Shown here one piece after another: positions 1 to 6,425 of a stretch of DNA of 7,283 bases; position 1 is the stretch's first letter, and each line of letters begins with the position of its first letter. The stretch is from NCBI GenBank assembly GCA_033763795.1, contig JANRJV010000086.1:1-7283 (forward strand). Reading direction: 5' to 3'. Below the pieces are notes generated by a model. The model made no database searches. It was not told where the DNA came from and saw only the letters and a program-made list of their open reading frames with translations. Origin of the DNA: JAEUIV01 sp033763795. GTDB lineage: Bacteria; Planctomycetota; Phycisphaerae; Phycisphaerales; UBA1924. The translations under genes and the position numbers were made by a program.

Positions 1-497
1 AGGCCGATCACCGCATGCTTGGACGCGATGTAGACCGGGAAGCCGGGCATGCCGATCGTGCCGCCGATCGACGCGTTGTTCACGATGGCGCCGCCGCCCG
101 ACTTCACGATGGCGGGGATTTCGTGCTTCATCGAGAGCAGAACGCCCAGGACGTTGATGTCGAAAACGTGCCGGTAGTTCTCGATGGTCTGATCGGTCGT
201 GGGCACGCCTGCCAGCCCTTCAACTCCCGCGTTGTTGAAGGCGTAGTGCAGCCCGCCGAACGCCCGGACGGTCTCCTGCACCGAGCGGGCCACGTCGGCC
301 TCAACCGCCGTGTCGGCGCGGACGAAGAGCCCGCGGGCCCCCTCCCGCTCCACCAGCTTCACGGTCTCATTGCCCTCTGCCTCGCGCCGACCCGTGACCA
401 CCACCGCGGCGCCGCGGCGCGCGAAGGCCACCGCCGCCGCCCGGCCGATGCCGCCAGTGCCACCCGTGATCAGCGCAACTTTGCCCTTGAGGTCCAT
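1..497 (-). CDS. Short-chain dehydrogenase/reductase (classical SDR), 3' end cut by window
   Basis: This is an NAD(P)(H)-dependent oxidoreductase of the classical SDR family; its substrate cannot be told from sequence. The 165 visible residues cover the Rossmann fold up to just past the active site. The nucleotide-binding motif TGGTGGIG lies at residues 11-18 and the structural NNAG motif at 88-91. The catalytic set is Asn115 (in DINVLG), Ser143, Tyr156 and Lys160 (YIASK), so all four positions of the N-S-Y-K tetrad are present. Arg37-Arg38 after the second strand (TGRR) favours NADP(H), which is an inference. Classical SDRs run to about 250 residues, so roughly 85 C-terminal residues, including the substrate-binding loop, lie outside the window. 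The ATG at 497-495 is chosen because MDLKGKVALITGG is the normal SDR N-terminus and a GGGAGG site sits 5 nt upstream. It lies 170 bp downstream of alaS and probably has its own promoter. No frameshift or stop is visible. Confidence 0.93.
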   Translation of the reverse strand, partial: MDLKGKVALITGGTGGIGRAAAVAFARRGAAVVVTGRREAEGNETVKLVEREGARGLFVRADTAVEADVARSVQETVRAFGGLHYAFNNAGVEGLAGVPTTDQTIENYRHVFDINVLGVLLSMKHEIPAIVKSGGGAIVNNASIGGTIGMPGFPVYIASKHAVIG

Positions 498-502
498 GCG
501 AT

Positions 503-508
503 CCTCCC
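503..508 (-). promoter_or_regulatory. Shine-Dalgarno site of the SDR gene
   Basis: On the minus strand GGGAGG is followed by 5 nt (ATCGC) and then the ATG at 497. This is the only strong ribosome binding site in the window and it fixes the SDR start. The starts of alaS, the FAH gene and the 676-residue protein have nothing comparable. Confidence 0.75.
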
Positions 509-511
509 TCT

Positions 512-524
512 GGTGTGAAGGTGT
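512..524 (-). repeat. Short direct repeat ACACC-TTC-ACACC in the SDR leader
   Basis: On the minus strand ACACC occurs twice, 8 bp apart, just downstream of the predicted transcription start and just upstream of the Shine-Dalgarno site. An imperfect dyad overlaps it on the plus strand (TGTGAA at 514-519 against TTCAAC at 525-530). It could be a regulator binding site for the SDR gene, but a repeat this short can arise by chance. Confidence 0.2.
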
Positions 525-534
525 TTCAACAATA

Positions 535-563
535 AATGTACAAACACAAACCTGCGCCCGCAA
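535..563 (-). promoter_or_regulatory. Candidate sigma70-type promoter of the SDR gene
   Basis: On the minus strand TTGCGG (563-558) is followed by a 17-bp spacer and TACATT (540-535). That is 3/6 and 4/6 matches to the -35 and -10 consensus. It falls in the only clearly AT-rich stretch of the window (about 520-550). The predicted start site near 528 would give a 5' leader of about 30 nt that includes the Shine-Dalgarno site. The call rests on position and composition as much as on consensus match, so it is tentative. Confidence 0.4.
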
Positions 564-667
564 CAGCTTCCCTGTGGCTACGCGCGACTTTCACACTCGG
601 CCAGTGGAAGCCCGAACCGAGCGTCTGAGGCGATCCCCGGGCCCTTCCGCGGACGTTCGGCGGGGTC

Positions 668-3565
668 TCAAGCCTTGACGCGGGCGGCCGCGAACGCTTG
701 AGCGGCGGCGAGAGCGTCTGCGAGCCGGGCGCCGTCGGGCCCGCCCCCCTGCGCGGAATCCGGGCGTCCGCCGCCCTTGCCGCCCATCACCGCCGAGGCC
801 TCGCGCACCCAGTCACCGGCCTTCAGCCCGGACGCGACGAGCTCGGGCGGCACGGCCGCGACGACCGTCGCCTTCCCGTCCGCGGCCCGCGACAGCAGCA
901 TGATCGCCGCCCTCGCGTGCCGGGCGCGCACCGTATCGAGGGCCGCGAGCATCGCCTCGCGATCACCCCCGGCGGCGGCGATCTCCATCACAATCACCGC
1001 ACCGGTCGCGGTCTCGGCCATCTGGCGCGCCGCGGCGATTGCCTTCTCGCGCTCGGCGCCGGCGGCCTGCTTCTGCGCCGACTTCACCTTCTCCTGGAGC
1101 GGCGCCAGACGCTGTCGCAGCTCCGCCTTGCGCACCAGCGGGAGCGCCGCGGGCTCAAGCTCCTGCGCGAGCGCCGCGACCTCCGTCGCGAGATACTTCG
1201 CGTCGAGCGTCGCCGCGCCGTCGATGCGGGCCCGCAGGCGGTCGGCGAGCGCGTTCGCCTCACGGGCCGCGTCGCCCGTCAGCGCCGAGATGCGCCGCAC
1301 GCCCTTGGCGACGCCCTCCTCCGCGACCAGCGCGAACACCTTCGCTTCACCGGTGCGGGAGAGGTGCGTCCCGCCGCAGAACTCCGCGGAGACGGCCCGC
1401 CAGCGCTGGTCCGAAGGGCTCGCGAGCATCTCGTCGGCGGTGGCGCCGATCGAGACGAGGCGGACGGGATCCGGGTACGTCTCGCCGAAGACCGCGCGCA
1501 GCCCGGCGACGCCCCGCGCCGCCGTCAGCGGGACGATCTGGGCATGAACGGGCAGGTCGCGCTCGATGAGCCGCGCGACGTGCTGCTCGACCGCCGCCGC
1601 TTCCTGCGCGGTCAGCGCGTGCGGGTGGCTGAAGTCGAAGCGGAGCCGATCGGGAGCGACCAGCGAGCCCTTCTGGTCGATGTGGTCGCCCAAGGTCTCG
1701 CGGAGCGCCCAGTTCAGGAGGTGCGTCGCGGTGTGGTTCGAGGCGGTGTGCGTCCGCCGCACCTGGTCGACTCGCAGCTCCACCTCGTCGCCCACGCGGA
1801 GTTCGCCCTTGAGCGCACGCCCGACGTGCAGCACGTAGCCGCCCACGGCCCGGGTGTCGTCCACGATGAACTCGCCGCCGTCGTGCGCATCGCGCGCGGA
1901 TGAGCGCCGCTCGCGCGAGACCGCCAGCCGTCCCTTGTCGCCCACCTGGCCGCCCATCTCGGCGTAGAAGCTCGTGCGGTCCAGGATGACCGCGAACTGA
2001 TCGGTCGGCCGGGCCGTCGAGGCGGAGATGTGCTCGTCGAAGTTGTGCCCGTTCCAGATCGCGACCACGCTCGCCCGGATCTTCCGCCCGTGGAACTTGT
2101 CCGAATCGTCAGTGGGATCGACGCGCATGCGGCGGAGCGTCCCGAGCGCTTCGGGCCCGAGCGTCGATGCCCCCTCTTCGGTGTTGCGCGCGGCGCCGCG
2201 GGCCCGCTCGCGGGCCTCCTCCATCAGCCGGTGGAACCCGTCGATGTCGACGCGCAGGCCCCGCTCGTCAGCCATGAGCTGCGTGAGGTCGATCGGGAAC
2301 CCGTACGTGTCGTGCAGCTTGAAGGCGTCCTCGGGCGCGACCGCGCCGGCGGCGGCGCCCGCGGCCGCGGCCTTCTCGAAGAGCACCAGCCCCTGCGTCA
2401 GCGTCCGCCCGAACGCCTCTTCCTCATCCTTGATCACGTCGTGCACGCGCTGCGGGTTCTTCCTGAGCTCGGGGAACGCCCCGCCCATCGACTCGACGAC
2501 CGAAGGCACCAGCTCGCACAAGAACACACCCGGCACGCCCAGTGTCTGGCGACCGAAGCGGACCGCACGCCGCAGGATCCGGCGCAGGACGTAGTTCCGC
2601 CCCTCGTTGCCCGGATCAGCGCCGTCGGTGATCGCGAACGTCAGCGTGCGGATGTGGTCGGCGATCACGCGATACGCGGTGTCCTTCCCGTCCGTCCACG
2701 AGCCGCCGTACGGGGGCACCTTGCACACGCGCTGGATCGCGCTGAAGATCGGCGTGAACGCGTCGGTGTCGTAGTTGCTCGCCTTGCCCTGGATGAAGCG
2801 CGTCACGCGCTCCAGGCCCATCCCAGTGTCGACGTGCCGCGAGGGAAGCTGCCGCAGGCCGTCCGACCCGGGACCCGTGCGGTTGAACTGGATGAAGACG
2901 TGGTTCCAGATCTCGATGACGTCCGGGTCACCCTTGTTCACGAGCTGATAGCCCGGGACGCGGGCCCGCTCGGCGTCGGACCGGCCGTCGTACGTGATCT
3001 CGGAGCACGGACCGCAGGGGCCCGTGTCGCCCATCTCCCAGAAGTTGTCCTTGAGGTTGCCGGGAAGGATGCGGTCCGCGGGCAGGTACTTCCGCCAGAT
3101 CTCGTACGCCTCGCGGTCCGGCTCAATCCCCAGCTCCTTGCTGCCCTCGAAGTACGTTGCGTAGAGCCGGTCCGGGTCCATGCCCCAGATCTGCGTCAGC
3201 AGCTCCCACCCCCACTGGATGCTCTCTTCCTTGAAGTAGTCGCCGAAGGACCAGTTGCCGAGCATCTCGAAGAAGGTGTGGTGATACCCGTCCTTGCCGA
3301 CGTCATCCAGATCGTTGTGCTTGCCGCCCGCGCGGATGCACTTCTGCGAATTGACCGCCCGCTTGAGCCCCGCCAGCGGGCTGCCCGGCGCCACGTTCCC
3401 CAGGAACAACGGCTTGAACTGGTTCATCCCCGCATTGGCGAAGAGCAACGTCGGATCGTCGTGCGGCACGACCGCCGACGACGGCACGAAGCTGTGCCGC
3501 GCCCGCTGCACGAAGAAATCGATGAACTCCTGGCGGATCTGATTGATGGGACGGAACTGCGGCAT
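668..3565 (-). CDS. alaS: Alanyl-tRNA synthetase, complete, eukaryote-like
   Basis: This enzyme charges tRNA-Ala with alanine in the cytoplasm and removes mischarged Ser or Gly. The class II catalytic core spans about residues 1-260: QKCIRAGGKHND (74-85), HHTFFEMLG (95-103) with WSFGDYFK (105-112), WEMGDTGPCGPCSE (176-189), and motif 3 VDTGMGLER (245-253). The tRNA-recognition helical region follows, with RRILRRAVR at 328-336. The editing domain has the zinc-type ligands His611 and His615 (HTATH) and Cys730 and His734 (CGGTH). A coiled linker (about 770-850) leads to the C-Ala domain, which ends in a Gly-rich MGGKGGGRPDSAQ motif (927-939). At 965 residues it is longer than the roughly 875 of E. 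coli AlaS and close to the roughly 968 of human cytosolic AlaRS, and many segments match the human form better. An Ala-rich run (399-410) is low complexity. The ATG at 3565 gives the expected N-terminus MPQFRPINQIRQEF, but no Shine-Dalgarno site precedes it. It lies 58 bp after the FAH gene, so co-transcription is possible. No frameshift or missing key residue is seen. Confidence 0.98.
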   Translation of the reverse strand: MPQFRPINQIRQEFIDFFVQRARHSFVPSSAVVPHDDPTLLFANAGMNQFKPLFLGNVAPGSPLAGLKRAVNSQKCIRAGGKHNDLDDVGKDGYHHTFFEMLGNWSFGDYFKEESIQWGWELLTQIWGMDPDRLYATYFEGSKELGIEPDREAYEIWRKYLPADRILPGNLKDNFWEMGDTGPCGPCSEITYDGRSDAERARVPGYQLVNKGDPDVIEIWNHVFIQFNRTGPGSDGLRQLPSRHVDTGMGLERVTRFIQGKASNYDTDAFTPIFSAIQRVCKVPPYGGSWTDGKDTAYRVIADHIRTLTFAITDGADPGNEGRNYVLRRILRRAVRFGRQTLGVPGVFLCELVPSVVESMGGAFPELRKNPQRVHDVIKDEEEAFGRTLTQGLVLFEKAAAAGAAAGAVAPEDAFKLHDTYGFPIDLTQLMADERGLRVDIDGFHRLMEEARERARGAARNTEEGASTLGPEALGTLRRMRVDPTDDSDKFHGRKIRASVVAIWNGHNFDEHISASTARPTDQFAVILDRTSFYAEMGGQVGDKGRLAVSRERRSSARDAHDGGEFIVDDTRAVGGYVLHVGRALKGELRVGDEVELRVDQVRRTHTASNHTATHLLNWALRETLGDHIDQKGSLVAPDRLRFDFSHPHALTAQEAAAVEQHVARLIERDLPVHAQIVPLTAARGVAGLRAVFGETYPDPVRLVSIGATADEMLASPSDQRWRAVSAEFCGGTHLSRTGEAKVFALVAEEGVAKGVRRISALTGDAAREANALADRLRARIDGAATLDAKYLATEVAALAQELEPAALPLVRKAELRQRLAPLQEKVKSAQKQAAGAEREKAIAAARQMAETATGAVIVMEIAAAGGDREAMLAALDTVRARHARAAIMLLSRAADGKATVVAAVPPELVASGLKAGDWVREASAVMGGKGGGRPDSAQGGGPDGARLADALAAAQAFAAARVKA

Positions 3566-3611
3566 GGGGCGAAAAGTGTAGCTTGGACCCGGTGCCCCGG
3601 CGGCCCCGTCG

Positions 3612-3621
3612 CCCCGCGGGG
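3612..3621. repeat. GC palindrome in the spacer between the FAH gene and alaS
   Basis: CCCCGCGGGG is a perfect 10-bp palindrome starting 2 nt after the FAH stop codon in the direction of transcription. Further G and C runs follow within the 58-bp spacer. As RNA it could form a 3-bp stem or pair with the neighbouring runs. No T-run follows, so it is not a standard intrinsic terminator. In such GC-rich DNA it may be chance. Confidence 0.35.
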
Positions 3622-3623
3622 AA

Positions 3624-4346
3624 TCACTCGAACTTCACGCGGTTCTCGATCGCGCCCAGGCCCTCGATCTCCACGCGGACCACGTCGCCCGCCCTCAGGA
3701 AACGCGGCGGCGTCCGGCTCATGCCCACGCCGCTGGGCGTGCCGGTCAGGATGACCGATCCCGGCGCCAGCGTCATGCCCCGCGACAGATCCGAGACCAG
3801 CGTCGCGACGCTGAAGATCATGTCCGCCGTCGTCCCCGACTGCATCACCTCGCCGTTGACCGTTGTGCGCAGCGTCAGTGCGCCGGGGTCAGGCACGGAC
3901 GAAGCCGGGGTGATCCGCGGGCCCAGAGGACAGAACGTGTCGAAGCTCTTGCCCCTGCAGAACTGACCGCCGCTGCCGGTCTTCTGCCACCACCGGGCGG
4001 ACACGTCGTTGGCGACGCAGTATCCGAGCACGACCCCCGAAGCCGGGTCGGCGGCTTGCTCCTGGGAAACGTCCCGGGCCGGCCGCCCGATGACGATCGC
4101 CAGCTCCCCCTCGAAGTCCACCTGCTCGCGGTCCTGGCACAGCCGCGGCACCACGATCTCATCGCCCGAGAGACACGCCGAGAGCGCGTTCTTCATGAAC
4201 ACCATGGGCCGATCGGGGATCTCCGCGCCCTGCTCCTTCGCGTGTTCGGCGTAGTTGCGCCCGATGCCGAAGATCTGGCCCAGACGCAGCTTCTCTCCGG
4301 ACGCGAGGAGCGCGTACACACCGTCACGATCGCGAAAAAGCTCCAT
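3624..4346 (-). CDS. Fumarylacetoacetate hydrolase (FAH) family protein, acylpyruvase-like
   Basis: Members of this family cleave or decarboxylate beta-diketo or acylpyruvate-type acids in the cytoplasm with a bound divalent metal. Known activities include acylpyruvase, oxaloacetate decarboxylase and homoprotocatechuate-pathway hydrolase. The 240-residue protein has a near-complete catalytic domain. GRNYAEHAKE (29-38) carries His35 and Glu38, matching the His-Glu dyad of FAHD1-type enzymes. The metal ligands are Glu79 and Glu81 (FEGELA) and Asp114 (VANDVSAR). Lys133 in RGKSFDTFCPLGP (131-143) and the TGTPSGVG loop (201-208) are also conserved. The GKSFDTFCPLGP stretch is closer to the FAHD2-like branch; the exact substrate is unknown. 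The ATG at 4346 is preferred. An in-frame start at 4478 would add 44 Arg/Ser/Pro-rich residues unlike the family and overlap the upstream gene by 92 bp. There is no clear Shine-Dalgarno site, and a GC hairpin lies 13 nt before the start. No aromatic-degradation genes are nearby, so a metabolite clean-up role is as likely as a pathway role. Confidence 0.93.
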   Translation of the reverse strand: MELFRDRDGVYALLASGEKLRLGQIFGIGRNYAEHAKEQGAEIPDRPMVFMKNALSACLSGDEIVVPRLCQDREQVDFEGELAIVIGRPARDVSQEQAADPASGVVLGYCVANDVSARWWQKTGSGGQFCRGKSFDTFCPLGPRITPASSVPDPGALTLRTTVNGEVMQSGTTADMIFSVATLVSDLSRGMTLAPGSVILTGTPSGVGMSRTPPRFLRAGDVVRVEIEGLGAIENRVKFE

Positions 4347-4359
4347 GAGCCCAATGGTA

Positions 4360-4376
4360 CCGCCCGCGCCGGGCGG
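4360..4376 (-). promoter_or_regulatory. GC hairpin between the 676-residue gene and the FAH gene
   Basis: On the minus strand CCGCCCG, loop GCG, CGGGCGG forms a perfect 7-bp all-G/C stem. It starts 10 nt after the stop codon of the upstream gene and ends 13 nt before the FAH start codon. It is the strongest compact dyad I found in the window. No T-run follows, so a classical intrinsic terminator is unlikely. It could protect the 3' end of the upstream message, cause pausing, or limit ribosome access to the FAH start. Confidence 0.45.
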
Positions 4377-4386
4377 GCCGGACGTC

Positions 4387-6417
4387 TCACCGCTCCCTGC
4401 GGTTGGCGTCCTTCTGGAATTCGATCGCGCGGACGCGCGCCTTCTCCTGCTCAGTCTCGGCGTTGGCCATCGCCGCACGGAACTGCTCGAGCCCCGGCGG
4501 CTCGGGGAAGAGCGCGGCGAACTGCTCCGGCGACACGCCCTGCGTCCGCTGCACCGCCGAGGAAAGATCGTCGTACACCGCCCTCTGAATGGACAGCGGC
4601 GTCCGGCGGTACAGCAGCGCCGCCTGCTGGGGACCGAGCCTGTAGTATCCGAAACTGCCGCCCGAGAGCAGCCGCATCAGGACGCGCGTCGCGGTCTCGG
4701 CGAGGCTGGCACCCACGAACTGCGCCATGCGCCGCGCCTCGGGATCGGCCAGGGTCCGCATGTTCTGCGTCTCAAGATAGATCGACCGCACGCGATCGGC
4801 GTACTCGAGCTGGCGGCGAAAGACCTCGGGCTGCCCCTGCGCGAGGCCGCGCAGGAACGCGTCCGTCAGGGCCGCCTCCATCTCGTTGATCGCGACGTGG
4901 GGCGTCGTCAGCCGATCCCTGAGCTCCTTCTCGACGAACTCCGCGAGCGGGAGCTTCAGGTCATCGATCAGGCCCGCGTCGTTGATGTTCAGGCCGGGCC
5001 AGTTCCGGAGCTTGGAGTGATACTTTTCGGCGTTCGCCAGGTCGCCGCGCTGGTAGTAGATGCGGATGACGTCCTTCAGGAAGTTCTCGAAGCCCGCGCC
5101 GTAGAGCGTGTACGCCCGCTCCTCGATGTTCGCCGCGATCCCCCCGCGCGCGATCACCTCTTCGAGCATGTTGCCGTAGGGGTCCACCCAGTCGAAGTTG
5201 TTGAGCGCGAAGTACTCGTTCGTGAGCAGGTCGTACTGGATCGCGCCGAAGCGGAACAGCTCCTGCATGGAGTGCATGATGATGCGGTCGGTGTTGAGCG
5301 TGTCGAACTGCGTCGTGCCCTGCCGCTCCAGCCCCTCCTCGACGCCCCGCGCCGCCCAGTACAGAGCGTGGCTCGCGGGATGGCGCCAGTCGAGCGGCCC
5401 GAACTTCTCGGTGTACCGCACCATCCGCTCGGGCTCCATGTGGAACTGCTCGGTGATGACGCGGCGGCGAACGTACTCAAGCAACGGCGGCCAGGTCGCC
5501 TCGTACGCCGGCTCGCTCATCAGCGCGTCCAGCGCGTCGTTGCGGTCGCCCTCGCGCAGGTCGCGGCTGAACTCGTGCTCGCGAACGTACCACGCGTTGA
5601 CCCACGCCTTCCGGTACTCGATCAGTCGGAGCAGGTTGATGTCGAGATCCAGCCGCGCCTCGGCCCGGATGCGGTTGACCAGCTCCTCGGTCCTGGCGGG
5701 GGGCAGCGGGTCGCCGGGCCGGAGGTTCTCGGCGGCCGCCCGCGCCCGCGATTCACGCTGCGCCACCTGCTCCAGCGTCTGCGGCGCGTTGGCGACGAGC
5801 CGCATCCACTCCGCCATCGTCCGCTTGTTCTCGTCGCTCGTGCCGTCCAGCCGAGGGGGATCGCCCAGCAGGATCGTCCACTCGCGGGCCACCTCGCGCT
5901 TGTAGTAATGATTCGCGTCGTCGGCGTACCCCTGGATCTTGTGGATGAACGTCCACGCCAGCTCGCGGTGCAGCAGCACATCGTTGGGGTTGCGCGGGAT
6001 GCCCTCCGAGCGCAGCAGGTTGATCCCCGCCTTCACCCATTGCCACCGCTCCTCGGCGGTGTTGGTCGCGACGGAGATGTTGTACGCCATGTTCCACGCG
6101 TGGAAGGCCCACACGCGCGGGAACCGGGGCTGCAGCCGTGTGATCGCACTCGAGAGCTGGATCGCCTCGTAGAACTTCCCTTCTTCTTTCAGCTTGTTGG
6201 CGCGGATCCACAGGTAGTTGACGAACAGCCCGCGGAACGCGCCCATCGCCACGCCCACCGCCACCTCCGGCGGGTCGCCCTCGACCGCCTCATCGGTGTA
6301 GGTGAGCTGGGCGCGGCTGGCCTCGGCGGTCGTCTCCGCCCCGAGAAACGCCGACAGCCCGACGCACGCGGTGAGCATCAGGGCCGCCAGGAGCTGGATG
6401 AGAGAGTCGCGGTTCAT
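4387..6417 (-). CDS. Membrane- or lipid-anchored protein with TPR-like helical repeats, function unknown
   Basis: I do not recognise a named family. The protein has 676 residues. A short polar start (MNRDS) precedes a hydrophobic segment at about 6-26, so it is exported or anchored with the rest probably outside the cytoplasmic membrane. LTAC at 15-18 fits a lipobox with Cys18, so it may be a lipoprotein. The remainder looks almost wholly helical. Residues 60-115 have a TPR-like pattern: a helix with NYLWIRANKLKEEGKFYEA, then AITRLQP, then a Trp/Tyr-rich helix (WAFHAWNMAYNIS). A second repeat-like stretch is at 446-470 (DVIRIYYQRGDLANAEKYHSKL). Aromatic residues are frequent. The C-terminal 40 residues are charged (EQEKARVRAIEFQKDANRRER) and may form a coiled coil. 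The ATG at 6417 is chosen because it comes 8 bp after the stop of the upstream permease-like gene and directly before the hydrophobic segment. An open frame extends upstream to 6816 but overlaps that gene. TPR folds usually bind other proteins, so a partner role to the upstream transporter is a reasonable inference, not a demonstrated one. Confidence 0.85.
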   Translation of the reverse strand: MNRDSLIQLLAALMLTACVGLSAFLGAETTAEASRAQLTYTDEAVEGDPPEVAVGVAMGAFRGLFVNYLWIRANKLKEEGKFYEAIQLSSAITRLQPRFPRVWAFHAWNMAYNISVATNTAEERWQWVKAGINLLRSEGIPRNPNDVLLHRELAWTFIHKIQGYADDANHYYKREVAREWTILLGDPPRLDGTSDENKRTMAEWMRLVANAPQTLEQVAQRESRARAAAENLRPGDPLPPARTEELVNRIRAEARLDLDINLLRLIEYRKAWVNAWYVREHEFSRDLREGDRNDALDALMSEPAYEATWPPLLEYVRRRVITEQFHMEPERMVRYTEKFGPLDWRHPASHALYWAARGVEEGLERQGTTQFDTLNTDRIIMHSMQELFRFGAIQYDLLTNEYFALNNFDWVDPYGNMLEEVIARGGIAANIEERAYTLYGAGFENFLKDVIRIYYQRGDLANAEKYHSKLRNWPGLNINDAGLIDDLKLPLAEFVEKELRDRLTTPHVAINEMEAALTDAFLRGLAQGQPEVFRRQLEYADRVRSIYLETQNMRTLADPEARRMAQFVGASLAETATRVLMRLLSGGSFGYYRLGPQQAALLYRRTPLSIQRAVYDDLSSAVQRTQGVSPEQFAALFPEPPGLEQFRAAMANAETEQEKARVRAIEFQKDANRRER

Positions 6418-6425
6418 CCGTGTGT

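Noticed and set aside
15..518. Plus-strand open frame of 167 codons opposite the SDR gene
   Set aside because: The minus strand encodes every SDR motif in order. The plus frame is its shadow.
632..667. Possible intrinsic terminator just after alaS
   Set aside because: Arms CCCCG (635-639) and CGGGG (661-665) can pair, but the loop is about 21 nt, the stem is short and no T-run follows. A second dyad, CTCGG (596-600) with CCGAG (617-621), is equally weak. Not enough to call a terminator.
2338..2375. Simple-sequence GCC/GGC tract
   Set aside because: It lies inside alaS and encodes the Ala/Gly-rich run at residues 399-410. This is codon bias in a flexible linker, not a separate repeat element.
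2030..3754. Long plus-strand open frame (574 codons) across alaS
   Set aside because: It is antisense to a certain alaS gene. Its product is rich in Arg, Val, Pro, Leu and His with no domain, as expected from the complement of GC-biased codons.
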